Source of the DNA: Nitrospira sp. Ga0074138 | GTDB taxonomy: Bacteria; Nitrospirota; Nitrospiria; Nitrospirales; Nitrospiraceae | Reading direction: 5' to 3' | Length of the DNA: 64,000 nt | NCBI GenBank assembly: GCA_001464735.1 | Contig: LNDU01000037.1 | Coordinates: 29,250-93,249 of the forward strand | Shown here: positions 26,015-34,361 of the stretch, one piece after another | How positions within the stretch are numbered: position 1 is the stretch's first letter | How the letters are laid out: every line of letters begins with the position of its first letter | The notes under the pieces: generated by a model | Told to the model about the DNA's origin: nothing | Databases searched by the model: none | The model's input: the letters and a program-made list of their open reading frames with translations, nothing else | Translations under genes and position numbers: made by a program

Positions 26015-26323
26015 ATGAATCAACGCCGCAAGCTCTTGAATGCGGCGAGACGAGGCGACACGAAAGCCATCAGCAAGCTGTTCGAGCTGTATCAAGTCCG
26101 CGTGCTCAGCGGAGACCAATTGGTGAAGGTCAACCGCACCTCAGCGTACATGACTCCCGTGAAGCATTCGCAGAGCAGCAAGTCCAGGGCTTCGGAGAAA
26201 AAGGACAAATCAAGCACGTCAAAGACCGTGAAGAAATCGGGCGAGGCTTCCAAGCCGATTGTCAAGAAGGAGCCGACAAGCCCAATCAAAAAATCGACCG
26301 AGAGGATCTCCAAGCATAAGTAA
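26015..26323 (+). CDS. Small protein with basic Lys/Ser tail
   Basis: About 102 residues from ATG 26015 (MNQRRKLLNAARRGD); the frame is open from 25970. The N-terminal 35 residues look like a single ankyrin-type helix pair (LLNAARRGDTKAISKLFEL). Residues 50-102 are a low-complexity Lys/Ser/Thr tail (SKSRASEKKDKSSTSK) that could bind nucleic acid. No known family. Confidence 0.55.
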   Translation: MNQRRKLLNAARRGDTKAISKLFELYQVRVLSGDQLVKVNRTSAYMTPVKHSQSSKSRASEKKDKSSTSKTVKKSGEASKPIVKKEPTSPIKKSTERISKHK

Positions 26324-26335
26324 GAGAAGGTTGGA

Positions 26336-26632
26336 TTACTGCACAGCCACTCTGAGCCCACCCCCTGCAAGTTTTGCTGCAATATCATCAGCCTGTTCCG
26401 TCGATCCGGTGAAGACGATGGCTTCTCCTTCATGATCGATCCGATAGGCCAATTCAAACGCCTTGGTCGAGCTCATCGCGGGAATAAACCGGCAAAATAG
26501 CTCGATCACTTGTTGGTAGGTGTGACAGTCGCAGTTGTAGACGACGACACGAGACTCAAATCCGGTTCCCGAACCGACTTGTACGTCTTCGGTGATGTCG
26601 GGAATCGTCTGTGGCATGGCTGGTGTCGGCAT
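26336..26632 (-). CDS. ClpS-like adaptor
   Basis: 98 residues with the ClpS fold order: VVVYNCDCHTYQQVIELFCRF, then AFELAYRIDHEGEAIVFTGS and C-terminal AAKLAGGGLRVAV. In ClpS the N-degron pocket is formed by an Asn-Asp-Asp turn and a His; here the turn reads Asn-Cys-Asp and the His (DHEG) is kept. It would deliver substrates to ClpAP-type proteases, perhaps with changed preference. It converges with the basic-tail gene. Confidence 0.75.
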   Translation of the reverse strand: MPTPAMPQTIPDITEDVQVGSGTGFESRVVVYNCDCHTYQQVIELFCRFIPAMSSTKAFELAYRIDHEGEAIVFTGSTEQADDIAAKLAGGGLRVAVQ

Positions 26633-26700
26633 GGAGCGGAGCTTCTAGTAGGGCTGGCGGATACGGTTCAACTCTGGGTCGCTGGGCGTCGTGCAGGGGC

Positions 26701-26913
26701 TTAGGCTTTATCCATATCAATCACTTCGGTTGCATCCCATAAGTTTTTCAGCTCAGCATCAGCCAAATCCTTTTCCCGATCCGCTTCTGTTTCTTCTCCA
26801 AAACTTTTTCGCGGAGGTGTCGCTGTGGCGCCCGTGAGCCTGTCCTCAGCCACCGAGGCGGTGGTTGTCTGGGGGCGACGCCGTTTCTTCGACGGATCCA
26901 TATTCACCGGCAT
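26701..26913 (-). CDS. Small hypothetical protein
   Basis: 70 residues from ATG 26913, which has GGGGGA 6 bases upstream. Basic N-terminus (PSKKRRRPQTTTAS) and acidic C-terminus (EETEADREKDLADAELKNLWDATEVIDMD). Appears largely unstructured; 68 bp downstream of it on the same strand lies the ClpS-like gene. No family recognised. Confidence 0.5.
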   Translation of the reverse strand: MPVNMDPSKKRRRPQTTTASVAEDRLTGATATPPRKSFGEETEADREKDLADAELKNLWDATEVIDMDKA

Positions 26914-27051
26914 GAGATTCCCCCGAATAGCTCCAGTAGTCTTCTCCAATTGCAACTGTCTTGTCAATCAGGGATAGAGACTCAATAGCTGGAAAGAGGG
27001 TGAGCATCACTGCTGTGCAGTATGTTCGATGTACCTGTTCCCACGGCCCAC

Positions 27052-28182
27052 TTAGAACAGCTGCTCGGCTACTGTATCAGCGTAGCGCCGTCCTAAGGAA
27101 GTCAGTCGTACTCGATCGCGATCGGCATCGAGCAGGCCTTTCGCGACAAGTTCGTCGATCTGATAGTCTCGTTCCGCAGCCCAGATGGTCTTTCGAGGGA
27201 CACCACGAAGAAGGCGCAGGCCGAACACGAGGGCATCTCGCTGGCGCTCGGATGCCGAGAGGATTGTCCGGTCGGTCATCGGCAGATGGTTGTCGTTCAA
27301 GCATGCCGCATAGGCTTCGAGATCCGCAATATTTCCAAACCGGATTCCATGGAGATAGGACTGCGCGCTTGGGCCGAGTCCAAGATACTCGCCACCGGTC
27401 CAGTAGAGAAGGTTATGGCAACAAGCGTAGTCGGGTCTGGCATAGTTGGAAATTTCGTAGCGGGAAAATCCTGCTTCGGCAAGGAAATGCTCTGCTGCGG
27501 ACTCCATGTCGAGCTGAAGCAGGTCGTCAGGTGGCAGGACAAGATTCCGAGCGATGTCCTGGGCAAGCCTGGTTCCTTCCTCAATAGTGAGGGCATAACA
27601 GGAGATATGCGATGGAGCAAGCGTCATGAGCGATTCCAAGGTGTGTATCCAATCTTGTAGTAATTGGCCAGGGAGCCCATACATCAGATCGAGGTTGATA
27701 TTCTTGAATCCAGCGCGGTGCGCAGCCTGAACCGCGGCCGCCGTATCCTGCACTTGTCCGAAACGACCAATGGAGGCAAAATCCTTGTCCGTCATGGATT
27801 CCGCCCCAAAGCTGATCCGATTGAATCCGGCATCAGCCAAGACTGTGAGATCTCTTTCTGTGACGGAAGAGGGGTGTGCCTCCACCGTGATTTCTGTCGT
27901 GGGGCTGGTCGGCCAGGTCGCTCGAATCAGCGTCAGAAGCGCGGCCAGCTGATCGGCGGGGAGGGACGTCGGTGTTCCGCCACCTAAGTAGATGCTCCGC
28001 AAGGGGCGGCCTTCCAGGGACTCTTGCCGACGATGGAGTGCAATTTCTTGGATGAGGGCGGAGTGAAACCGCGCCATTCGATTGGGTTGAGCGATTTCGA
28101 GATAGAAGGCGCAAAAGTGGCAACGGCGGCGACAAAATGGGATATGAACGTAGAGACCGACGTTTTGATCCGGAGCGCTCAT
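27052..28182 (-). CDS. hemW: Radical SAM protein, HemW/coproporphyrinogen oxidase-like
   Basis: 376 residues. The radical SAM [4Fe-4S] site is C17-x3-C21-x2-C24 (VHIPFCRRRCHFC), followed by GGGTPTSLPA and the long N-terminal HemN-like core; C-terminal winged helix (LVAKGLLDADRDRVRLTSLGRRYAD). The four-Cys start of true HemN (CxxxCxxCxC) is lacking (FAFY), as in HemW, a heme chaperone. Start overlaps the upstream small gene by 4 bp. Confidence 0.88.
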   Translation of the reverse strand: MSAPDQNVGLYVHIPFCRRRCHFCAFYLEIAQPNRMARFHSALIQEIALHRRQESLEGRPLRSIYLGGGTPTSLPADQLAALLTLIRATWPTSPTTEITVEAHPSSVTERDLTVLADAGFNRISFGAESMTDKDFASIGRFGQVQDTAAAVQAAHRAGFKNINLDLMYGLPGQLLQDWIHTLESLMTLAPSHISCYALTIEEGTRLAQDIARNLVLPPDDLLQLDMESAAEHFLAEAGFSRYEISNYARPDYACCHNLLYWTGGEYLGLGPSAQSYLHGIRFGNIADLEAYAACLNDNHLPMTDRTILSASERQRDALVFGLRLLRGVPRKTIWAAERDYQIDELVAKGLLDADRDRVRLTSLGRRYADTVAEQLF

Positions 28183-28451
28183 CGTTTCAGCGAGAAGGGA
28201 GGAGGTTGTGAGAAATCCCTGGCCAATACGATTTCAATTTCATCGGTCGGCGAGGCGCCTCGATTGCGGATGTGCGACGCCCACCCGTCATGCCTGCGAA
28301 GCGACTCAAAGACGGATTTGAGCAGGTGCGGTTTGATCCGGGCTTCCCACTCCTGCAGCCACTGCCGTTCATCCTCGTCTCCGGTATAGTCGTCAGGAAA
28401 CGAGGCTTCCAGCGTGAAGCGAAGAGTAAACGTTTTGTCTTCCTGGTACAT
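28179..28451 (-). CDS. Small hypothetical protein coupled to hemW
   Basis: 90 residues from ATG 28451 (MYQEDKTFTLRFTLEASFPDDY). Compact alpha/beta domain, no cysteines, no signal. Its stop overlaps the hemW start (ATGA), indicating translational coupling. Possibly a DUF of a few dozen Nitrospira-like members; function unknown. Confidence 0.6.
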   Translation of the reverse strand: MYQEDKTFTLRFTLEASFPDDYTGDEDERQWLQEWEARIKPHLLKSVFESLRRHDGWASHIRNRGASPTDEIEIVLARDFSQPPPFSLKR

Positions 28452-28522
28452 ACGTTCCCTGTCGTTGCGATTCAGCCGGGGTGATTTTATAATGGTCTCA
28501 GTAAACGAAGGAGCCCTCAACT

Positions 28523-28747
28523 ATGCCTATCTTCGAATATGTGTGCCGCGAATGCAATCACCGTTTTGAGCTGCTGATCCAGGGATCGGCAGAGGCCGCT
28601 TGTCCTCAATGCAAGACGAGCAAGATCGATAAACAGTTTTCTGCCTTTGGAGTCGGGGCCACGACCAACTGGGCGTCCTCAGCCGGCCCCGGCGCGTGCG
28701 GCAGCTGCGGCGATCCCCGCGGGCCTGGCGCTTGCTCGATGAATTGA
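28523..28747 (+). CDS. FmdB-family zinc-ribbon protein
   Basis: 74 residues with the FmdB putative regulatory domain: MPIFEYVCRECNHRFELLI then CPQCKTSKIDKQFSAFG. Two Cys pairs bind zinc. The tail adds GACGSCGDPRGPGACSMN with further cysteines, common in this family. Ribosome site AAGGAG is 10 bases upstream. Confidence 0.88.
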   Translation: MPIFEYVCRECNHRFELLIQGSAEAACPQCKTSKIDKQFSAFGVGATTNWASSAGPGACGSCGDPRGPGACSMN

Positions 28748-28754
28748 AGAATTG

Positions 28755-29081
28755 ATGGCCACGCCGGATGAACAGGCGGTGCAACGCGCGATCTCGAGCA
28801 TCGCTCAATCCGATCCGCTGATCAAGCTGCTGCAGCAAGTGCGATTAGGCCGCATGAAGCCAACGGATGCGGGCTTGCGCGCCGTGACGGAATCTTGGCT
28901 CGGTACCTATGAAAAGGCTTTGACCACGGATGGTCTGACTCCTTCCGATTTGCGCCGGCTCAACCCAACTCCTCGGATGGCGGTCCTGATCGATGCTGGA
29001 GTACTCACCGACGACCATCAGGGCGTGACCTCTTTGAAGGCCTCGTTTAATCGACTGCTGAGTCATGCTGATAGTGAGTAG
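28755..29081 (+). CDS. Hypothetical soluble protein
   Basis: 108 residues from ATG 28755 (a TTG sits just before it). Mainly helical, no cysteine, no signal. It lies 7 bp after the FmdB-like gene and overlaps the next gene by 17 bp, so the three form an operon. No family recognised. Confidence 0.6.
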   Translation: MATPDEQAVQRAISSIAQSDPLIKLLQQVRLGRMKPTDAGLRAVTESWLGTYEKALTTDGLTPSDLRRLNPTPRMAVLIDAGVLTDDHQGVTSLKASFNRLLSHADSE

Positions 29082-29757
29082 CCCTTTCACCCGTCTGCTG
29101 GCTTGTTTCCTCCTCTCAGGTCTACTTCTTGTGCCATCTCCAATCCGATCGGAAGATGCAACCGGACTTCGCCAGCTGAGAACCATTCCACTGACCAAGC
29201 TCGATTCTCTTCTTCCCCCTGGGACACATGTTCTGATTGAGCGGAGCGCCATCGAAGCGTTTCTTGTGGCGCTGGAAGGGGCGCCTCCCGATTGGGCTAC
29301 AGTCTATGGCCACGGTCACCATGATTCGGGACATGATGAGCGGCTCTTCAACCTGAACCGCGAGCGGGATGTCGCACGCGAGGGGAATCCTGCTCTGAAT
29401 TGGCATATGGCATTCATCTGGCCTGGAGAATTGTCGCAATTCGATCCCGACACCAAGAGCTATACGGTGGCGATCGGGCCAGCGTTCAATACAACAGGTT
29501 GGGGTATGGTCCGATTCAAGCCTGAGGAGTTCCCAAGTAATCTGCGCGTGAGGCCGAACAAGAAACTTGCCGGTCTAATCAGTCGAAGTCTCGCCAAACG
29601 TGAAAAAGCGGAAGTAGTCGTTGTGATGGCTGGTGCGCTGATTCCCACCGAGTCGATCATCTATGATTTCTCGCACGAGGAGGAAGGGGTTGGCCTCATC
29701 ATGCCTGTGGTGAGGGTTGAACAGGTGGAGGTTGTCCTCAAACCGCACGCTCGCTGA
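29065..29757 (+). CDS. Exported protein of unknown function
   Basis: 230 residues with signal peptide (LLACFLLSGLLLVPSPIRS). Contains a His/Asp-rich stretch (VYGHGHHDSGHDERLFNLNRERD, about 92-114) that might bind metal, then a beta-rich domain (SYTVAIGPAFNTTGWGMVRFKPEEFPSNL). Overlaps the previous gene. No family recognised. Confidence 0.65.
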   Translation: MLIVSSPFTRLLACFLLSGLLLVPSPIRSEDATGLRQLRTIPLTKLDSLLPPGTHVLIERSAIEAFLVALEGAPPDWATVYGHGHHDSGHDERLFNLNRERDVAREGNPALNWHMAFIWPGELSQFDPDTKSYTVAIGPAFNTTGWGMVRFKPEEFPSNLRVRPNKKLAGLISRSLAKREKAEVVVVMAGALIPTESIIYDFSHEEEGVGLIMPVVRVEQVEVVLKPHAR

Positions 29758-29831
29758 TTTCTCTGAACTGTGAATTCACAGCTCCTAGGTGTGAGCGATA
29801 TGAATTGACGGAGGTACGAGAGGACAGCCTG

Positions 29832-30716
29832 CTAATACGCGTCTTTTGCGCAACGAAAGCCAGTGCCGCTGGGACGGCTATCCATCGTACCCCAATCGCG
29901 ATCGCTGGTGCGGAGGCTAGTAGCCGGTTTGAGCCATGACCCTCCCCGCATGGCTTTGATGGCCCCTTGAATCGGACCAGTAGGGTCTGTGAGCGGGGCG
30001 TTTTGATAATAATTCGGGTCGTACCAGTCCTGTACCCATTCCGAGGCATTGCCGGCCATGCCGAATAGGCCGTATGGGCTTACTGCGTGCGGAAAACTGT
30101 CGACTGGCATGGTCAGGACTTCTCCCTGTATTCCTTTTTCCTTGGCCAGACGAGCTCCTTCACCGCTGACCCAGAAGGCATCCCAATCCGCTCCGCTCTG
30201 GAACGCGATCGTCCGTTGCGCCCAGTAGCTGGCACTGTTGGCTCTGGAAAAGTCCCACTCATTTCCCCAGGGATAGCGTCGGCCGTCGGTCCCTCGTGCG
30301 GCCTTTTCCCATTCCGCTTCGGTCGGGAGGCGTTTCCCGGACCAGCGGCAGTAGTCGTCCGCATCCTCCCAGCTCACATTGACGATGGGATGGTGTTCGA
30401 TGCCCGGGATGGGACGATTGTTTGTCCAGAGCGTTGCGGCTTGGGTGGCGTTCGCTGGTGCGCGATGACCCGTTGCTTGCACGAAGGCGGCGTAGGCTTC
30501 GTTGGTCACTTCGAATCGGTCAAGGAAATATCCACTGAGGAAAACCCGTCGTTCCGGACGTTCATCAGGGAAGCCATCGCTTCCCTCAGGGGTTCCCATT
30601 GTAAACTCTCCCGGAGGTATCAAGGCCATGTCTGTGGGAATGTCAGCGCCGGTAACTGGCAGGTGATGGCTGGTGGCAAGGAAGAACACACACCAGGAGA
30701 GGAAGGCTCGAGTCAT
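29832..30716 (-). CDS. Formylglycine-generating-enzyme-like (SUMF1 fold) protein
   Basis: 294 residues from ATG 30716, whose ATGA overlaps the stop of the oxygenase-like gene. Signal-like N-terminus (FLSWCVFFLATSHHLPVTGA), then the FGE-sulfatase domain: ALIPPGEFTMGTPEGSDGFPDE, VSWEDADDYCRWSGKRLPTEAEWEKAARG, WGNEW and GMAGNASEWVQDW...MRGGSW. The Cys pair that makes formylglycine in true enzymes (after RGGS) is absent (RGGSWLKPATSLRTSD), so it is probably a non-catalytic or differently acting relative. Confidence 0.85.
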   Translation of the reverse strand: MTRAFLSWCVFFLATSHHLPVTGADIPTDMALIPPGEFTMGTPEGSDGFPDERPERRVFLSGYFLDRFEVTNEAYAAFVQATGHRAPANATQAATLWTNNRPIPGIEHHPIVNVSWEDADDYCRWSGKRLPTEAEWEKAARGTDGRRYPWGNEWDFSRANSASYWAQRTIAFQSGADWDAFWVSGEGARLAKEKGIQGEVLTMPVDSFPHAVSPYGLFGMAGNASEWVQDWYDPNYYQNAPLTDPTGPIQGAIKAMRGGSWLKPATSLRTSDRDWGTMDSRPSGTGFRCAKDAY

Positions 30717-31462
30717 GAGAGTTGCTTGATGCCACAGGCCCGAGCGACCGCATCGCGGTAGTTCAGCCACAGAGACAAGCTCTTTTTGACGCATGTCAGC
30801 ACTGATTGCCGAAGCGCAGGCGGTGTGTAATTGAGGACCATATCGTAGGCATCGTGCCGATGGCCTGCTTCAACCATCTGGTGGGCTCGGATCAGGTCCA
30901 TTCGGCTTGGCGAAACTCCATGATGCCTGACCAAGGGATGAAGGCTGATGATAGATTCGATATCTTCCGGATGTCTGTTCTCAGGAGGCGCAAGAATCTC
31001 CCTGCGATCCTTCACGCTGCCTTCAACGAATATGGTCAAGGTCGCAGCGGCAATCACCCACTGGCGATGGCTCGACATGTGCTCTAGCCAGGTACGATAG
31101 GTTCGGGCTGCGGGCAGCAGGCGGGCGTGTTCAAAATCCCGTCGGCGGAATCCCAATCCCTCCATCATCGTCAGGAAAAGCTCAGGATGAGATTGCCCCA
31201 GCGAGAGCCCTCCGGTTTCTTCCTCGTAGATGTTCTCCGCCAACATATGGCGGACTGACAGCGGGGGATTCGTTCCAAGGATTCGTGATAAGAAGACGGG
31301 AAAGTCTCGAACATAGACGGCGTACTCATGCTGAAAGTGAATTTTGAGCTGAGCTGTGCTGAGTCGGCCGGAAGAAAAGTGTTCCCAGGCCCAGTGATGC
31401 TTGTCGTCCATGATCCGGAGGAGCGCTTCAAGAAACGCGGATTTCTTCATGTGAACGGGCAC
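30713..31462 (-). CDS. CADD-like di-iron (heme-oxygenase-fold) oxygenase
   Basis: 249 residues, GTG start with AAGG upstream. Helical TENA/PqqC-type fold. Candidate di-iron ligands follow the CADD order: a Glu in NIYEEETGG, H92, E147 in FVEGS, then H194-x3-E198-x2-H201 (CADD has H-x3-D-x2-H). CADD-family proteins in Chlamydia and Nitrosomonas make p-aminobenzoate from their own tyrosine. A folate-precursor role is possible here; which Tyr would be used is not clear. Confidence 0.72.
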   Translation of the reverse strand: MPVHMKKSAFLEALLRIMDDKHHWAWEHFSSGRLSTAQLKIHFQHEYAVYVRDFPVFLSRILGTNPPLSVRHMLAENIYEEETGGLSLGQSHPELFLTMMEGLGFRRRDFEHARLLPAARTYRTWLEHMSSHRQWVIAAATLTIFVEGSVKDRREILAPPENRHPEDIESIISLHPLVRHHGVSPSRMDLIRAHQMVEAGHRHDAYDMVLNYTPPALRQSVLTCVKKSLSLWLNYRDAVARACGIKQLS

Positions 31463-31520
31463 GATGTCTTGCCTTCTTGGGTAGAGCGTCGTTACAATTC
31501 GGATTACAGAGTAACAGCTG

Positions 31521-31805
31521 ATGAATCCAATAACGATTCAGAATCCTGACGAAATCCTCACGGTGTTGGCCGATGTGACCCTTCGTGGGACTGGCTTTAC
31601 GACCGAATCGCTACTCGACTACGTGTTAGAAGAGGGGTTTACCGAACCAATCTTCCTCAATGCCAGTGGCGTGGATCCTACTGCGTTTTTCAAGGGCCAA
31701 CCGAATGCCTGGGCCATTTACCAGATCCGTGAGTGGAAGCGCGTGCTGACTGTCTCGGGTGGTCCGGGGCAGGAACGGCGCGCGCGAATTACAGAAACTC
31801 CGTAA
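31521..31805 (+). CDS. Hypothetical protein
   Basis: 94 residues. Short alpha/beta protein with LTVLADVTLRGTGFTTESLLDYVLEEGFTEPIFL; no signal or cysteine. No strong ribosome site is visible. The DUF2007 gene follows. Family unknown. Confidence 0.55.
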   Translation: MNPITIQNPDEILTVLADVTLRGTGFTTESLLDYVLEEGFTEPIFLNASGVDPTAFFKGQPNAWAIYQIREWKRVLTVSGGPGQERRARITETP

Positions 31806-31896
31806 CTCGTGTTCGAGTGTAAAGCGAGAGACGGCAAAGTGCAACCAATGGGCACGTTTTACGCATGAACGACCGATCGGCGGGCGGCTCGTGCGG

Positions 31897-32121
31897 ATGA
31901 TTCATCTCACTAATGCGCAAGACGTCGGCGAGCTGGCGATGATCAAGAGCTTGCTCGACGGCAACCGCATCGCCTACGTCGTCCACGGTGAACATGTCAG
32001 TAGCCTCTATCCGGGTGTGCCATTCTTTGTCAGTCGGGTCATGGTCGATGCATCTGACCAGGCGCGTGCCGAAGTCCTTCTGAGCCGGCTCCGACTGTCT
32101 ATCCGGGAGACGTCAGCCTAA
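31897..32121 (+). CDS. DUF2007-type small protein
   Basis: 74 residues from ATG 31897 (MIHLTNAQDVGELAMIKSLLDG). The pattern of a strand followed by a helix that spans NRIAYVVHGEHVSSLYPGVPFFVSRVMV and an end with ARAEVLLSRL fits DUF2007 (putative signal-transducing protein). The frame is open further upstream but residues there are not family-like. Confidence 0.65.
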   Translation: MIHLTNAQDVGELAMIKSLLDGNRIAYVVHGEHVSSLYPGVPFFVSRVMVDASDQARAEVLLSRLRLSIRETSA

Positions 32122-32287
32122 CTGCAGCTGAATCAGGCACAGTTGTCGTTCTTGAAGCCCGCTTCGCCCACGGCCCAGCGAGGCCCTCGGCTTCGCCGCG
32201 AGGCGAGCGCAAGCACAAATGTGGCAGATGGGCTCATGACGGCGAGAGAGGAACGCCGACACACGAGGTAGCCTGCCAGTTGGAGGG

Positions 32288-32728
32288 CTACGGCTGAATT
32301 TTTGGGTGCGGTTTTTCTGCGGGGAAATCGCGGGAGCGGCGTTCGCGGGAACCTTCGTACCATCCTCCCATCAGGGTTCCTTCCTCGAAGTAGAGATAGC
32401 GGTGACGGACAATCGCCGAGCTTTCCCAATCTTCAAAAATCCATTCTTCTTGCCGTATTCCATCCTTGGTGAAGGTCGTATTGATGGTCTGTGGTCCGCC
32501 CCAGGATTGTAGTACTTGTTCTTTGGTCATTCCAACCAGGACGCGGTGTTGTTCGATGTGCTTCTGAAAGTCCGGATCGCTAAGTTGAACGACCAGTGGC
32601 CAGATCACGACCATGAGGACAAATAGCGCAAGTCCGGCATAGATGATGATTCGGACCGGGCGGCGGCGAATGAACGACGGTTCCTCAGTGTTGGGATCAA
32701 GGGCAAGGGGTTGAGATTCAGTAGTCAT
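32288..32728 (-). CDS. Membrane-anchored BamE/OmlA-like protein
   Basis: 146 residues from ATG 32728. One membrane segment (IIIYAGLALFVLMVVIWPLVV). After it comes a SmpA/OmlA-like segment, VLVGMTKEQVLQSWGGPQTINTTF, which in BamE-type domains forms the first helix and turn, and strands EEWIFEDW, RHRYLYFEEGTLMG. It has no lipobox, so it is not a normal BamE. Confidence 0.65.
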   Translation of the reverse strand: MTTESQPLALDPNTEEPSFIRRRPVRIIIYAGLALFVLMVVIWPLVVQLSDPDFQKHIEQHRVLVGMTKEQVLQSWGGPQTINTTFTKDGIRQEEWIFEDWESSAIVRHRYLYFEEGTLMGGWYEGSRERRSRDFPAEKPHPKIQP

Positions 32729-32860
32729 GGGGACAAAAAATGGAATGCTAACAGCGGGGTTCCTCACGAGTCAAGGAACGGCCAGTAATCTTCAGTAAAA
32801 TCATAGTGGTAGGTGATACGCTATACTTAATCAAGAGATTTCTGAGTGCTCCTACAATAT

Positions 32861-33430
32861 ATGGTTACACGCAACAGCGAGATGGTCGCAAAGCTTCAAG
32901 ATCTGATCTTATTGATGTGTCTGTGCATCATGCTCGGTCAGGGGGGTTATGGTGAGGCTTGGGCTACGACTATTTATTCCTATATTGATGATCGCGGGAA
33001 TCTTGTCTACACCGATTCCGCGGAAACAATTCCTGAAAAGTACCGCGCGAAAGTGAAGACGCATGAGCAGCCTGATTCTGCTTCCAAAACTCCTACCATG
33101 ATGCAGTCGATGCAACAAAAGGTCAGAGAGCAAGTCAAGAATTATGGGTGGAGCATGCCGTCGTTTCACTTCGCGATGGAAGGTCTGACTCCGGCTCAAT
33201 CCAAGATTGTGACCTATGCCGGCGCCGCCGCGGTGGTATTGTTGCTGATGATGTATCTCAGCAAGAGCCAGCTCATGCGGATGTTAGGATTGTGCCTACT
33301 CATGGTGATTGGAATTGGAGCCCCGGTGCTGATCTATGTGAGTGATAGTGGTCCTATGGATGTCATGAAAAAGAAAGCCGTGTCGTCTGGACAAGCGCAG
33401 CAAGATCGACTTCAGCAAGTCCCGCGGTAA
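32861..33430 (+). CDS. DUF4124 domain membrane protein
   Basis: About 189 residues from ATG 32861; a GTG at 32846 is a possible earlier start. Signal segment LILLMCLCIMLGQGGYGEAWA, then the DUF4124 motif TIYSYIDDRGNLVYTDSAETIPEKYR. Two membrane helices follow near residues 120-170 (IVTYAGAAAVVLLLMMYL, LGLCLLMVIGIGAPVLIYV). Function unknown; DUF4124 proteins are common in envelope fractions. Confidence 0.7.
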   Translation: MVTRNSEMVAKLQDLILLMCLCIMLGQGGYGEAWATTIYSYIDDRGNLVYTDSAETIPEKYRAKVKTHEQPDSASKTPTMMQSMQQKVREQVKNYGWSMPSFHFAMEGLTPAQSKIVTYAGAAAVVLLLMMYLSKSQLMRMLGLCLLMVIGIGAPVLIYVSDSGPMDVMKKKAVSSGQAQQDRLQQVPR

Positions 33431-33459
33431 GCCCCTCTCTTCCGGTATCTCTTTCAATG

Positions 33460-34245
33460 CTACTCCGCATACTTAGGAACTGGTATTGATGTGGCCGATG
33501 GCTTGAGGGGAGGAAATGGCTTGTCGAATTGGTGGGCGTATGGATTCGGAATCCGTTCATGGGTGTGCCGCTGTTGGAGGGTCACCAACTGCAGGCTCTG
33601 AGTGCTGATCTCCACACGGTCTATTAACGCCTCGGTTGGTAAGCGATCGGGAAGCCCTTGCATCGAGAATAGTTGATAGCAGAGCGTCCAATCGAGCTGC
33701 TCCTTCCCTGGCTCTCTCACGATAAAACGGGCATCAGACGAAGGGGGGCCTTTGAACAACAGCACCCAAATGTTGGATCGAAAAGCGGGATTGGTCGGAT
33801 CGGTCGAAGGATGAAACTCCGGAATCAAACCTGGGAGTCGACTGATCGGCACGGCCGGGGAAAATTCGATGTCTACCAGCCGTACGGTCAGCAGTCGGTT
33901 CTCACTGTGATCATTCGGGTCAACCGCATAGCTGAAGGAATAGCGGACATCGATACCCTCACGCGAGAAGGTGTATACATCTTCGCCGTTTTCGGGCGAC
34001 ACGAGTTTGCTGAAGTACGACGACCAATCGGTAATCGGATAATATGTGAAAACGCGCAGCGCAGATTTTCGGTCCCGCACGGCCTGCGGCCTGCCGAGTT
34101 GTTCATGCAACTCCTTCTGAGAAAGTCCTAAGAAGCCGTCCTCAAAATAGGGGGCGGCAGTGGCTGACGAGGGGAGGATTGTAAGGAAGACAACGCCGAG
34201 AAGGAAGGGCAAGACTACGGCACGGAGGTTGGTGTACACGCACAT
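33460..34245 (-). CDS. Exported protein of unknown function
   Basis: 261 residues from ATG 34245, chosen to give a normal signal (NLRAVVLPFLLGVVFLTILPSSATA); ATG 34278 is possible. After the signal is a SmpA-like segment (GLSQKELHEQLGRPQAVRDRK), then a large beta domain without recognised motifs. Convergent with the DUF4124 gene. Confidence 0.65.
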   Translation of the reverse strand: MCVYTNLRAVVLPFLLGVVFLTILPSSATAAPYFEDGFLGLSQKELHEQLGRPQAVRDRKSALRVFTYYPITDWSSYFSKLVSPENGEDVYTFSREGIDVRYSFSYAVDPNDHSENRLLTVRLVDIEFSPAVPISRLPGLIPEFHPSTDPTNPAFRSNIWVLLFKGPPSSDARFIVREPGKEQLDWTLCYQLFSMQGLPDRLPTEALIDRVEISTQSLQLVTLQQRHTHERIPNPYAHQFDKPFPPLKPSATSIPVPKYAE

Positions 34246-34361
34246 GAGGTGGCATCGTAGCCAGGTCGTTGAATTCATGTCAAGGAACCGGTGTGCTTGC
34301 TCGTTCCGAAGAGGTTCCAGTATGATCGCGCACAGCCAATAGGGAAATATCCTGGGTGACT

